The notes beneath the pieces are model-generated. The model did not search any database and was not told the DNA's origin. It worked only from the letters and a program-made list of their open reading frames with translations. Made by a program: the position numbers and the translations under genes. A DNA stretch of 64,000 bases. Source: a virus. Of this stretch, positions 8,923-18,837 are shown piece by piece (the stretch's first letter is position 1; the number at the start of each line of letters is the position of its first letter). The DNA lies in IMG/VR virus record IMGVR_UViG_3300009085_000022, positions 1-64,000 of that record, one strand, 5' to 3'.

Positions 8923-9543
8923 ATGTACACTCCACTAGCAACCGCAATGCAAATATCTATAATAATTGGAATTATTATTATGATATACGCTATTTATAAA
9001 TATGCAAAACACTTAACCTTATCTTTTGATAAAGATAAAATTATTTCCGACTATATTTCTTTACAAAGGAGTGGAAGTGTTGATAAGGAGATTGCAGGAA
9101 TATTACTAAGAACAAAAATTGAGTTAGGTGCGTGTAAGGTTGGGTTAATGCGATTCCATAACGGAGGAAGGTTTGCCAATGGTTTTGATATGAAGAAGTT
9201 TACTGCTACACATGAAACATCAAGTGATACGATTGAGCCTTTTATGGATAGATGTATTGGTGTGTTAAACTCTCGTTATCCGGTTGCGTTTGAGATATTA
9301 GGGCTTACCGGGCAGTTCTTTGTATCTGATGTAGAGGACTGTATTGATCTGAATTTTAAATCAGATATGAAGAAGTACGGGTTTAAGTCTTGTTATTTAT
9401 TTCTGGTTAGGCAATTAGATGGCAAGGAGGAAGGATTTATCGGTGTTAATTTTAATACATCAAAAGTTCTTGATGCCGAGAAGAGGTCAATAATTACAGA
9501 ACATATTCCTGAATTACTTCTATTAATGAATACAGGAAAATAA
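8923..9543 (+). CDS. Membrane-anchored GAF-like protein
   Basis: 206 residues. Residues about 10-28 form one transmembrane segment. The rest looks like a GAF-type sensor fold: a helix, GLMRFHNGG, then FEILGLTGQFFVSDVEDCI, CYLFLVRQLDGKEEGFIGVNF, and a final helix. GAF domains bind small ligands. The motif R-F-H-N-G-G recurs, as I recall, in phage proteins of unknown role. It lies between the holin-like and spanin-like genes and might time lysis, but that is only inference. Confidence 0.5.
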   Translation: MYTPLATAMQISIIIGIIIMIYAIYKYAKHLTLSFDKDKIISDYISLQRSGSVDKEIAGILLRTKIELGACKVGLMRFHNGGRFANGFDMKKFTATHETSSDTIEPFMDRCIGVLNSRYPVAFEILGLTGQFFVSDVEDCIDLNFKSDMKKYGFKSCYLFLVRQLDGKEEGFIGVNFNTSKVLDAEKRSIITEHIPELLLLMNTGK

Positions 9544-9573
9544 TGAATAAATTTTTAAAGAATAAATATTATT

Positions 9574-9774
9574 ATGAAAAAGACTACACAGATTACAAAG
9601 GAGTTATTAGAAGAAAAATTTATGAAATTTGTTGAACAGCAGAGACAAATTGAAAAAAAAGTAGATGAATTAGGAGTTTTGTATAATAAACTAGAAGGAG
9701 CTAAAGAATCTATTCAAATATTGTTAACTGAATTAGATGCTCCAGAAATTAAAAAAGATGAACCTAAAGAATAG
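9574..9774 (+). CDS. Short coiled-coil protein
   Basis: 66 residues, almost entirely helical with heptads (EKFMKFVEQQRQIEKKVDEL, then LYNKLEGAKESIQILLTEL). No signal or membrane segment. It ends in TAG, showing that TAG is a stop in this genome. Its 3' end overlaps the start of the spanin-like gene by 17 nt. Function unknown. Confidence 0.5.
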   Translation: MKKTTQITKELLEEKFMKFVEQQRQIEKKVDELGVLYNKLEGAKESIQILLTELDAPEIKKDEPKE

Positions 9775-10261
9775 TTTTATAATACTATTATTAGTATTAA
9801 TATTCAGTTCTTGTGTAACACAGAAAAAATGTTTACAAAAGTTTCCTCCTCAGATTATCAGAGAGGTATATGATAGTATTATCATTAAAGATTCTATTAT
9901 ATATAGAGATATAGAGATTGAAGTAAAAATACCTGGTGATACAATAGAAGTAGAAAAAAAAGTTCCTATCAAAGAAAATATATCTCCTGTAACAGTTGAA
10001 AATACTTATTCTTCAGCTAAAGCTTGGGTTGAGAATTCAAAACTTAAATTACAACTTATTCAAAAAGATCAGCTTATAAAATATAAGGTAGATTCTGCTA
10101 TACAAGTAGCTAAGCATTGGGAATATAGATGGAATATTGAAAAACAGAAGGAAGTAATTAAAGAAAAATATATTCCTAAAATTTATAGTATTGCATTCTA
10201 TATGTGGATAGGAGTTATAGTTATAGTTTTATTGTATTTAGGTTTTAAATATTTAAAATAA
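9758..10261 (+). CDS. Unimolecular-spanin-like lipoprotein
   Basis: 167 residues from the ATG at 9758; the in-frame ATG at 9737 would add seven charged residues before the signal and overlap more of the previous gene. The N-terminus is a lipoprotein signal (FIILLLVLIFSSC, lipobox IFSSC). The middle is a charged, extended periplasmic part. The C-terminus has one transmembrane segment (SIAFYMWIGVIVIVLLYLG). An outer-membrane lipid anchor plus a C-terminal inner-membrane anchor in one chain is the topology of u-spanins such as T1 gp11, which fuse outer and inner membranes in the last step of lysis. Confidence 0.65.
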   Translation: MNLKNSFIILLLVLIFSSCVTQKKCLQKFPPQIIREVYDSIIIKDSIIYRDIEIEVKIPGDTIEVEKKVPIKENISPVTVENTYSSAKAWVENSKLKLQLIQKDQLIKYKVDSAIQVAKHWEYRWNIEKQKEVIKEKYIPKIYSIAFYMWIGVIVIVLLYLGFKYLK

Positions 10262-10993
10262 ATGGCAAAAAATACATCTCTTAATGAACTTGCATATGAG
10301 TTATTAGAACTAAGGAGAGCTTATATTAAAGAGACTGATCCTATAGATATAAGACTTGTATTTGATTGGATACAAAGTCAAAGAGCTCGTCTTCTTAAAC
10401 AAAAATTTGACCATCCTTTTGCAAGTATAGATGATCATTATGTACAGTCTTTAGGAGCTATTGAATTAGAAAAAACATTATCTAATGAGCTTTCGCCAGA
10501 AGTAAATGATTATAATTATATGTATAGGACTTCTGTTGATATTCCAAGAACTATAGAAAGTAAAGAAGGCATTGGAACATTTACAAGAATAGGACCTGCT
10601 GATAGGCTTTCTACTAAATTTAAAGTAGTTACATATGATGATGCATTATATCGTGGTAATGGTAAGTTTAATCATAATACAATATATGCTTTTATTCTTG
10701 GAGACAGGGTGTATATAACTAGTAAATCTGGAGCTCATCTTACTGTTAAGTATTTAGATATAAGGGGGGTCTTTCAGGATGCAATACAAGCAGCTAGGAT
10801 AAAGAATGCTAATTGGACCTATAATGATGATTATCCTATCAACAAAGAAATAGTAGATCAGTTAAAAGTACTCATTATTAATGAGAAGTTTGGACTAACT
10901 TTAGTTCAGGCTGGTGATAAAACTGACAATAGGGAAGATAACCCCGAAGGAGATACAGCTTCACAAAAAAGAATACCAACTAATCTTGAGTAA
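10262..10993 (+). CDS. crAss-like tail/ring structural protein
   Basis: 243 residues. The helical N-terminus (SLNELAYELLELRRAY) is followed by a mixed domain and an acidic C-terminal tail. It begins at the stop of the spanin-like gene and opens the block of collinear virion genes (IHF-like, tail tubular, muzzle). By order it corresponds to a portal-proximal ring or tail-collar protein of crAss-like phages. No motif visible by eye proves this. Confidence 0.55.
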   Translation: MAKNTSLNELAYELLELRRAYIKETDPIDIRLVFDWIQSQRARLLKQKFDHPFASIDDHYVQSLGAIELEKTLSNELSPEVNDYNYMYRTSVDIPRTIESKEGIGTFTRIGPADRLSTKFKVVTYDDALYRGNGKFNHNTIYAFILGDRVYITSKSGAHLTVKYLDIRGVFQDAIQAARIKNANWTYNDDYPINKEIVDQLKVLIINEKFGLTLVQAGDKTDNREDNPEGDTASQKRIPTNLE

Positions 10994-10996
10994 TAA

Positions 10997-11530
10997 ATGC
11001 TAGTATATAAAAGAGGCAAAAGGAAGGTAATAGCAAATTATAAATTCGACGAAATTTATAAATACTATGTAGAAAGATGGGGTTCTAAAGCTCTACCAAA
11101 AAGTAAGGTAAGAGCCTTTTATAAGAGGATGTTTCCTGAAATTGTTAAACTTATGGTATTTGAAAATTTAGATTATCGAATGCCTGCAAAATTAGGATCT
11201 ATAAGAGTTAAAAAGAAATTAATAGAGCCTGTTTTAAATGATGAAGGTAATGTAGATGCAAGAAGATTATCAGTTAATTGGAAGAAGACTAAACAATATT
11301 GGCAAAAACTTTATGTTGGTAAAACTGAAGAAGAGATTAAACTTATTGAAAACAAACCTTTGATAAGAGAAACCAATGATCATACTAATGGATATAGGCT
11401 AACTTGGTTTTGGGATAAGTTAACTACTACAATAAAAAATCAATCGGCTTATTATATTGACATCGCAAGAGACAATGACAATATTTTAAGTAGGGGTGCA
11501 AAAATGAACAATTTAAACTTTTATCTATAA
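10997..11530 (+). CDS. IHF/HU-like structural protein
   Basis: 177 residues. Residues 30-75 (VRAFYKRMFPEIVKLMVFEN, then DYRMPAKLGSIRVKKKLIEP) resemble the helix-hairpin and G-x-I-x-V-x-x-x core of HU/IHF proteins. In crAss-like phages a gene at this place, just upstream of the tail tubular protein, is commonly annotated as an IHF subunit; structural work on such phages assigns proteins of this region to tail rings. A virion role is therefore as likely as DNA bending. The stop overlaps the next start by one base. Confidence 0.6.
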   Translation: MLVYKRGKRKVIANYKFDEIYKYYVERWGSKALPKSKVRAFYKRMFPEIVKLMVFENLDYRMPAKLGSIRVKKKLIEPVLNDEGNVDARRLSVNWKKTKQYWQKLYVGKTEEEIKLIENKPLIRETNDHTNGYRLTWFWDKLTTTIKNQSAYYIDIARDNDNILSRGAKMNNLNFYL

Positions 11531-12309
11531 TGCTTAATGGGAAAACAGTAACAATAGATCATATTATTGAAAATCTAAATCAAGATTATGGTTTTCAAAA
11601 TGTTGATAAATCAGAAGTTGCAGAATGGATCTGGAGATCCATGTCTATTATAGGCAACCCTAGTCCTTATGAGGATAAAAATGTAACTTATACTGTTGCT
11701 GATTATAGGGCTATTCTACCTGTAAATTTGTATAGTATAGAAGGAGTCAGGGATAAAGTAACAGGTCTTCCATTAAGGGAGATGACAGATGCTTTTAGTA
11801 AATTTCCAGAATCTGCCTATGACGGCACAACTGAAATAATTGCAGATTATGATCCCGCTTACCCAAGTACTTATATATCTAATACAGAAGAGTATTATGA
11901 GACAATAGTAGGCCCAGAGTATTCTTCTGAGTATTTTACCTATAAGGTTCAAGGTAATTTTATGTATTTAGGATTTGAAACTGGTACAATAGAAATGCAA
12001 TATAAAGCTATACCTATTGATACTATAACTGGATTTCCTACAGTTCCAGATAATGCTATCTATATCAGAGGTGTAGTAAGTTTCATAGGAGAAAGACTAG
12101 CTTTCAGAATGATGTTAAAAGATTTGCTATCTGAAAAAAAATATGAGTTAATTAGACAAGATTATTTTTTTAATGTAGGTGCAGCAATGAATGTTTGTAA
12201 AATGCCAGATAAAGCTAGAATGGAAACATTAATTAATCGTTGGAAGTCAACATATTTAGGTCCCGGTCATTTTGATACAGGTTTTAAATATTTAGGCTCT
12301 AGAGAATAA
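11530..12309 (+). CDS. Tail tubular protein (P22 gp4-like ring protein)
   Basis: 259 residues. The helical N-terminus (HIIENLNQDYGF, VAEWIWRSMSIIG) leads into a beta domain (YRAILPVNLYSIEGVRD) and a C-terminal helical part. This arrangement matches gp4/head-completion type proteins that bind below the portal. In crAss-like phages this gene is next to the muzzle gene, as here. It would connect portal and tail. Confidence 0.65.
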   Translation: MLNGKTVTIDHIIENLNQDYGFQNVDKSEVAEWIWRSMSIIGNPSPYEDKNVTYTVADYRAILPVNLYSIEGVRDKVTGLPLREMTDAFSKFPESAYDGTTEIIADYDPAYPSTYISNTEEYYETIVGPEYSSEYFTYKVQGNFMYLGFETGTIEMQYKAIPIDTITGFPTVPDNAIYIRGVVSFIGERLAFRMMLKDLLSEKKYELIRQDYFFNVGAAMNVCKMPDKARMETLINRWKSTYLGPGHFDTGFKYLGSRE

Positions 12310-12317
12310 TTTGAATT

Positions 12318-15300
12318 ATGGAAATGCCTAAACATACTTGTTCTTATTCAGGTGGTATGAATAAGGACTTATCTGTTAATCAGTACCCAAATACTTGTTA
12401 TTTTGATGCTACAAATTTAAGACTGATTACTACCGATAGTTCAGGTTTAACTAATGAGGCCTTCGTTACTCCCAAAGGTAATGCTGCTGCTTTTACTATT
12501 GTTAGTGATGGCTTGGTTATAGGACACACTATACTTAGAGATTTTTTAGTATTATTTGTTAATGATTTAGGAGCCACTAATCCTGATAGAATCTATAAGA
12601 TTCCATTAACAAGTTTAAAAACTGCTACAGATATTACTGTAAATAATATCTATTACTGGACTGCTGTTCATCCACAAGAAAGGTATTTAGTTTATTGGGG
12701 AGACTTAGGATTTCATACAAATTATCCTATTAGAGCCGTAGGAAGCTACGAAAATGAAGATGTTCAAAAAGTTTATTGGGTTGATGGATTAAACCCATTA
12801 AGACATATTAATACTATCTATAATGCTACATATAATGATCTAGCTAATTTAGATCCTGAATTATTAGAAGTATTACCGAATCATACATATGGGTCATATG
12901 CTCTTACTGAGGGAATTGGTGGGCATTTAAAAGCTGGTAGAATTCAATATTCATACCAACTCTATTCTGTTTCTGGCTCAGAGACTATGTATGCACCTCC
13001 AAGTAATTTATATAACATTACTTCCCATCAATCTTCTGATGGTGAAGATTTTGTTGGTAATGATTTAGAGACAATAATCAATAAATATATTCAAGTAACT
13101 TTAACTTTAAGTGTTGATACAGTTCAAACATTTAATAGAATAAGATTACTTGCCTTAGAATACGAGGAATATGGAGATATTCCAACAGTTAGAGTTGTAT
13201 CAGAGAGAGAATTAAATACCACTACTCCTATATTTTATGACTATGGAGATAAAATAGGAGAACTAACTTTAGAGGAATTTCAAATTATAAAAAATAGTTT
13301 TATTCCTAAAACAATTGAATCTAAAAATGGATATCTATTTGCAGGAAATATAACAGAAGAAATTTTTGATGTAGATGATTTAGTAGAAGATTTAGCTCTT
13401 CCATTAACATTTTTAGATACAAGAGCTTATCGTTGGAGATATGGTACTGGCACAACAATGTCAGGTTCTGATACTTTAACTGATGCTACAGATCCTGCTG
13501 CAGTAGCAGATCCTGAAACTTATGGAGCATCTGCTTTTTCTGTGTCAGTAGTATCTTTATTAGATACTGGTTGGCATGTTCATATTCTGGTTGATGCAGA
13601 GGGACATGCTACAGGATTAGGCAGAACGTTTTCAAGTATATCATCTATTAATGGTTTAGGGGCCTCTTTAGTATTAAGAGGAGTAGCTGATGGTTTATGG
13701 AATCACGGAGTTACATTAGATTTTTCAGGAGCTATTTTTGAATATGATAGTTCAGGTATACCTTTTATTAGTATTGAAGGTACTCAATATATAGGTGGAT
13801 TGCCCTCAGCGCTAGACCCGTCTTATCCTACAAATTATGATAATGATGTAATAATTAATTTTAGTTACACTTATACATATACTTATGTAGCAGTCGGTTC
13901 TGCCGTTGATTGTGTAATAAATAAGGGGATGTCTAATGAAGTAGTAATTGATTCTGGTGGAGGACCAGATTTTACACAATTACAAACTTCGGCAGGAAAA
14001 GTTAACGATTGTATTAATACTTATAATAATATTAGCAACGATACAAATGTTGATAGGGATCATGCTTATAAGTATAAACAAATTACAGCTGCCGCTCCGC
14101 CTGCTTTTACAGATTTAGGAGGGACAGGGCCTTACATTAGTTACGGTTTCACTTATACTGATATTAATTCTGCGGATAAAACCAGTAAAGGAGCTGCAGG
14201 AGAAACTTTATATACTTTTAACCCCTCTAATACCAGTCCAGGTTATACTAATCAGCAATATGTATTAAATAATGTAGGACTTCAAAGAGATGAAGTGTAT
14301 AGGTATGGTATAGATTTTTATGATTTAAAAGGAAGGCCTTCTTATACTAAATGGATCGGGGATATAAGAATGCCGGATATTTCAGAAGAATTAGATCCTG
14401 GTTCAACATATAGTCAGGTTTATCAAATTTGTTATGGTTCTACTACAGACTTAATGGTAGCAAGAATTTTAAATATAAAGTTTACTATTGATTGGGGATC
14501 TATAAATACAGACTATCCAGGATTATTAGCACAGCTTTCAGGATTTCAAATTGTAAGAGTATTAAGAACTGATGGAGATTGTACAATAAAGGGATCTGGT
14601 ATTATATTACCTACACATTACCCAAATGTTGTTGCTGGAGAGATTAAAGATAGTAGATATAGTACTTATAATATTGGATCTGCAGAAGATTATACATCAG
14701 CAACTCCTTTTCAGATAGTTGGTATAAATGGATTAAATAGTTCTCTAGATCAGACTTTAGTAGATTTTATAGCTCCAGAAATAGCATTTAATAGATCACT
14801 TATATCTGATTCAAATGATTTCTTTGAAGTATGTGGATATTTAGATAATATAAGATCTGGTGGCACTATCACAGGCGATATTAAGACTTATAGTGTAAAT
14901 TCTTCCAAAGTAACAGCATTAGATGTTACGCCTACAGTTTTGGGGTCAGATTGCATAAGAACTATTAATGATAGTTTTATATCTACTCCTGAATTAAGAA
15001 GCCCAATTACACATGTAATTGGGGCTACTTCTTATACAGCAAGGGGATATGATGATGAAGTTGATGGGGATGAACCTTGTATAACATATAAAGGCACGTC
15101 ATTAATAGCTGAAATAGCTTCAGCTTTTGGTAATGCTGTATCTCCGGCTGGTCTAGTTGCCGGAGATTGTAAAGCTATGTATGGTAGATATAGACGATCC
15201 TTAGGATATTCAATTTATGGAGGCTGTACTTATCATGAGAGATCTTATAGTCAATATATAAAAGCAGGTGAATTTTATCCAGTGGCAACTTCAGGTACAA

Positions 15301-16673
15301 CTAACTATGATGTATTTGGTGGAGACACTTATATAGGTCCGTTTACATATTTAAAATTATTTGTAGATACTGATGGTGAATATACTGATAGGGGTGGACA
15401 AGTATTAGTAACTTTTCCATATGAAAGTAGATTAAATCTATCTCATAGATTAGATAGGATTAATGCATATACAACTGTTCCTACAGGTTCTTCTTACTAT
15501 TTAGCAGAAAGACAAACTTTAGGTATAGGTCAATATCCTAATACTTACCCAGAAGTAGGAGATTTATACAGATATAATTCAGCATATTCAGCAGAAAATC
15601 AATCTAAATTTTTTGCGTCCAAACCCTTTGATTATAGAGCTGTTGATGTTCATGATAATATGGTTGTTAGTAGCGAAAAGAAAGTTAGTGGGGAATATTC
15701 TGACAGTTGGTTAAAATTTAAATACAATAATTATATAGAATTAGATTCTAATTGTGGGGCTATTACAAGACTAATAAATCAAAATGATAGATTATTTAGT
15801 TTTCAACCAAGAGGTATATCTATTCTATCTGTTAATGACCGTGAATTAGTACAGACACAAAATACTGGTGCACTATCTGTTGGTACTGGTGGAGTATTAT
15901 CTAGATATGATTATTTAACCAGACAAGCCGGTAGTAGCTGGTATGACTCCATAATTCCTACTGAATTAGGTATTTATCTATATGATAATAATTCATATAA
16001 AATATATAGAATAATAGATTCAGTAGAGCCTATTTCAGATACGAAAGGAATGAAATCTTATTTTGAAGTTAATGCTTTTACCATTACACGGGCTTTTGCT
16101 GGGTATGATAAATTAAATAGGGAAGTATTATTTAGTTTTCCTAATCTAGGGAAAACATTAATATTCTCTGCGTTTAAAGATTGTTTTACAGGATTTTACT
16201 CAGTATATTTTACGGATTCTATTCAGTTCGATAAATACTTTTTATCATATAGATCAAGTAGTAAGTATTATTTACATGATACCGGATCATATAATAGTTT
16301 CTATGGTTCTGATGTTATCAGTAATTTAACAGTAATTGCTAATCCATATCAAAATAAAGCTGTTACATTTCATGTAATAGAATGGTTGATGGATGTTACT
16401 AATAGTGGAGTAGAGGTAGCAGATGAAACATTTACTAATGTTAGAATAACTAATACTCATCAGGATACAGGCACTTTAACATTTCCAGGAACTACTGGTT
16501 TAATAAGAAGATTTAGAGTTTGGAGAATGAACTTATTTAGAAACTCAGCTGATTCTAAACGTATAAGAGATTCCTGGATTAAAGCCTATTTTACCTATAA
16601 TAATGTAGCAAGTAATAGAAAAGCAGTAATATATCCAATAACTTTTAGTTGGTTACCTACTAAGATCCGATAG
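12318..16673 (+). CDS. Tail muzzle / stabilisation protein
   Basis: 1451 residues. The N-terminus SGGMNKDLSVNQYPNTCYFD and the very large beta-rich body are typical of the crAss-like tail muzzle (formerly 'stabilisation') protein that closes the tail tip. It contains propeller-like repeats (YWVDGLNPLRHIN, SYQLYS). A second ATG at codon 3 is an equally possible start. It ends in TAG at 16671-16673. The neighbouring tail tubular gene upstream and cargo genes downstream support the call. Confidence 0.75.
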   Translation: MEMPKHTCSYSGGMNKDLSVNQYPNTCYFDATNLRLITTDSSGLTNEAFVTPKGNAAAFTIVSDGLVIGHTILRDFLVLFVNDLGATNPDRIYKIPLTSLKTATDITVNNIYYWTAVHPQERYLVYWGDLGFHTNYPIRAVGSYENEDVQKVYWVDGLNPLRHINTIYNATYNDLANLDPELLEVLPNHTYGSYALTEGIGGHLKAGRIQYSYQLYSVSGSETMYAPPSNLYNITSHQSSDGEDFVGNDLETIINKYIQVTLTLSVDTVQTFNRIRLLALEYEEYGDIPTVRVVSERELNTTTPIFYDYGDKIGELTLEEFQIIKNSFIPKTIESKNGYLFAGNITEEIFDVDDLVEDLALPLTFLDTRAYRWRYGTGTTMSGSDTLTDATDPAAVADPETYGASAFSVSVVSLLDTGWHVHILVDAEGHATGLGRTFSSISSINGLGASLVLRGVADGLWNHGVTLDFSGAIFEYDSSGIPFISIEGTQYIGGLPSALDPSYPTNYDNDVIINFSYTYTYTYVAVGSAVDCVINKGMSNEVVIDSGGGPDFTQLQTSAGKVNDCINTYNNISNDTNVDRDHAYKYKQITAAAPPAFTDLGGTGPYISYGFTYTDINSADKTSKGAAGETLYTFNPSNTSPGYTNQQYVLNNVGLQRDEVYRYGIDFYDLKGRPSYTKWIGDIRMPDISEELDPGSTYSQVYQICYGSTTDLMVARILNIKFTIDWGSINTDYPGLLAQLSGFQIVRVLRTDGDCTIKGSGIILPTHYPNVVAGEIKDSRYSTYNIGSAEDYTSATPFQIVGINGLNSSLDQTLVDFIAPEIAFNRSLISDSNDFFEVCGYLDNIRSGGTITGDIKTYSVNSSKVTALDVTPTVLGSDCIRTINDSFISTPELRSPITHVIGATSYTARGYDDEVDGDEPCITYKGTSLIAEIASAFGNAVSPAGLVAGDCKAMYGRYRRSLGYSIYGGCTYHERSYSQYIKAGEFYPVATSGTTNYDVFGGDTYIGPFTYLKLFVDTDGEYTDRGGQVLVTFPYESRLNLSHRLDRINAYTTVPTGSSYYLAERQTLGIGQYPNTYPEVGDLYRYNSAYSAENQSKFFASKPFDYRAVDVHDNMVVSSEKKVSGEYSDSWLKFKYNNYIELDSNCGAITRLINQNDRLFSFQPRGISILSVNDRELVQTQNTGALSVGTGGVLSRYDYLTRQAGSSWYDSIIPTELGIYLYDNNSYKIYRIIDSVEPISDTKGMKSYFEVNAFTITRAFAGYDKLNREVLFSFPNLGKTLIFSAFKDCFTGFYSVYFTDSIQFDKYFLSYRSSSKYYLHDTGSYNSFYGSDVISNLTVIANPYQNKAVTFHVIEWLMDVTNSGVEVADETFTNVRITNTHQDTGTLTFPGTTGLIRRFRVWRMNLFRNSADSKRIRDSWIKAYFTYNNVASNRKAVIYPITFSWLPTKIR

Positions 16674-16692
16674 ATTATTTTACACATAATCC

Positions 16693-16723
16693 TTTGATAT
16701 TAAAAAATAATTATATAAATTTG
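16693..16723 (+). promoter_or_regulatory. Bacteroidetes-type promoter before the cargo genes
   Basis: TTTG at 16693-16696, a 19-nt spacer and TAAATTTG at 16716-16723 match the Bacteroidetes consensus exactly. The start of transcription would be near 16730, nine bases before the ATG at 16739. It lies in the only sizeable plus-strand gap of the virion block and could raise expression of the cargo and RNA polymerase genes late in infection. Confidence 0.7.
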
Positions 16724-16738
16724 CATAATTTAATTACA

Positions 16739-18832
16739 ATGATAAAACGAACACCACGATTGAAGAAAAAAGCTAATGGTGGTTTATTAAAACTATCAGA
16801 TAAATTAGGTACTACCAAAGGATTGTCAGCAGTATCTGGTGTTGCAGATATGGGGTCAGAGTTTATTGATATGTTTGCTAAACCTACTGAAGTAGTTAAT
16901 AATAAGGTTAATGTTAATGAAGGAGCTGCTGCTGGAAAGGGTGCTTTAAAAGGAGCGGCATCTGGTGCTGCATTAGGTTCAATAATCCCAGGATTGGGAA
17001 CATTGGTTGGTGGAGCAGCTGGAGCATTAATAGGAGGATTAGGGTCATTTTTTGGTGGCAGAAAACAAGAAAAAGATTTACAAGAAGGATTAGATGAACA
17101 ATTAGATACAGAACAGTTTAACTCTGCTCTAAAAACCAGATTAACAACTATGAATCAATCTCCAACATATACACCTGTCGCTAAACAAGGTGGATTTATT
17201 GTCTATAAAGGCGAGACTCACGAAGGACCTACAGGCGGTAATCTTGTAGATGAAATTGGTAATCCAACAGGATTATCTTCAAGTAAACCTATTGCACTAA
17301 CTGAAAAAAATGAAGTTTCTAAATATGATCCCACCACTGGTAATACCTATATTTATTCTGACTCATTGGGATTTGCAAAACCAGCCACACATCTGGTTCG
17401 TAAATATGAACTAGATAAACCAAGTTGGAATAATTTATATAAAAATGACTCTTTACTTAGAACTGCTGTAGATAAACAATTTGAGAATTTAACTCAGGCA
17501 CAGGAGTTTTCTAAGGAAACTAATACATCTATGAAAGATACTATGACACTTTTACCTACAGCTGGCAAAGGAGGTTACCTATCCACTGCTAAAGCTAAAG
17601 AAATCCTTAAAGATGGTAAGGCTAATGGTAAGAGGTTAACTAATAAACAACGTGCTTATATGGGTTGGGTAGCTGGAGGTAAAAAAGAAGATGGAGGTCT
17701 ATTAGAGGATGGTCCATACGGAGATAGAAGTATAGAAAATCCTAGCATGAACTATATGGGAGATATATTACCTAAATATGGAGGAGAGGGAGAAAGTTTT
17801 ATACAAAAATTAAAAAAATCCTATAAACCAACAAATACTAAACCTAATCCTGATAGTCCATTTTTACAATTATATTTTAGAGGGCAAGAACCAACTGGTA
17901 CTCCATCTATATTAAGAAATGATAATGTTGGAGGAGGAACAGCTACTGGATTTCCATATATTTTAAAAGATTTTTATAATAAACAACAATCTTCTCAGGA
18001 TAAAATTCCAAATAAACAATTAGAGTGGTGGGCTGAGTATTTAAAAAGTGGTAAGATTAAAGGCCCTGAATCTACTTCTAATGCCATTAATAGAATTGAA
18101 GGTCCTGGTAGAGTTTCTGCAGATCATATAAGTCCTGGATCAGTAGTAAGAAAGTCATATAATGATATTTATAATCCATTAGCAGGTTCTCCTAATCAAT
18201 ATGAACCTACTGAAGAAGATAATTACTCTCCTACTTTAAGTCCATTAGGACATATGGCCAGTGCTTTAGGTAACCTGGCTGATTATAGAGCATTAAAACA
18301 AGCTAAACCCTCTCCTGTTAATTTACCAAGAGTAGGTGCAGAGCAGATTAATTTAGCTAAACAAAGGTTAATAAACCAACGTGGTGCTGAAGATGCCAGA
18401 AATATGAATGTTACAAATGCCAGAAATTTAGGGCTAAACGCTGGTTCTATGTTTAGTAATTTAGCTGCTTCTAATACTGGTGTAAGTAAGCTTTTAGGAC
18501 AACAGAATATGGAATCAGCATTAGCAGAAGAAACTACAAATGCTCAATTAAGGCAACAGGCTAATGCAATGAATGTTGAGGTAGGAGCACAAGAAGGACT
18601 GTTTAATACTCAACAAGATAATGCTTACCGTATGGCAAGAGCAAGATTAAATCCTTTAAGTAATTTAGCAAGAACTGCAGCAAGTTATGCTGCTGATAAT
18701 GCGTCTTATAAAAAAGGATATAATACAGCTGAGATGTTGGCTCCTAATATGGAGCTCTATAAAGACCCAGATGCTAACGCATTAAATTGGCTGCTAGAGA
18801 ATAGAGGTGTTAAAGTAAGAGCTAAAAAATAA
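16739..18832 (+). CDS. Virion cargo protein with glycine-rich membrane segment
   Basis: 697 residues from the ATG at 16739; the upstream in-frame TTG (16694) lies inside the promoter and is rejected. Near residues 60-115 there is a long alanine/glycine-rich hydrophobic stretch (GAASGAALGSIIPGLGTL, then VGGAAGALIGG) that could insert into a membrane. The central region has GGFIVYKGETHEGP and AKEILKDGKANGKRLTNKQR, patterns I recall from crAss-like virion proteins. The C-terminal third is glutamine/asparagine-rich and helical. Likely ejected with the genome. Confidence 0.65.
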   Translation: MIKRTPRLKKKANGGLLKLSDKLGTTKGLSAVSGVADMGSEFIDMFAKPTEVVNNKVNVNEGAAAGKGALKGAASGAALGSIIPGLGTLVGGAAGALIGGLGSFFGGRKQEKDLQEGLDEQLDTEQFNSALKTRLTTMNQSPTYTPVAKQGGFIVYKGETHEGPTGGNLVDEIGNPTGLSSSKPIALTEKNEVSKYDPTTGNTYIYSDSLGFAKPATHLVRKYELDKPSWNNLYKNDSLLRTAVDKQFENLTQAQEFSKETNTSMKDTMTLLPTAGKGGYLSTAKAKEILKDGKANGKRLTNKQRAYMGWVAGGKKEDGGLLEDGPYGDRSIENPSMNYMGDILPKYGGEGESFIQKLKKSYKPTNTKPNPDSPFLQLYFRGQEPTGTPSILRNDNVGGGTATGFPYILKDFYNKQQSSQDKIPNKQLEWWAEYLKSGKIKGPESTSNAINRIEGPGRVSADHISPGSVVRKSYNDIYNPLAGSPNQYEPTEEDNYSPTLSPLGHMASALGNLADYRALKQAKPSPVNLPRVGAEQINLAKQRLINQRGAEDARNMNVTNARNLGLNAGSMFSNLAASNTGVSKLLGQQNMESALAEETTNAQLRQQANAMNVEVGAQEGLFNTQQDNAYRMARARLNPLSNLARTAASYAADNASYKKGYNTAEMLAPNMELYKDPDANALNWLLENRGVKVRAKK

Positions 18833-18837
18833 ATACC

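Noticed and set aside
15000-15026. Inverted repeat in the muzzle gene (CCCAATTACA / TGTAATTGGG)
   Set aside because: The pairing is good but the loop is too short, there is no U-run, and it encodes a normal part of the protein; not supported as a regulatory site.
9574-16673. Stop-codon reassignment (TAG read as Gln), known in some crAss-like phages
   Set aside because: TAG ends the 66-residue gene at 9774 and the muzzle gene at 16673 right before new genes, and long genes are intact with the standard code.
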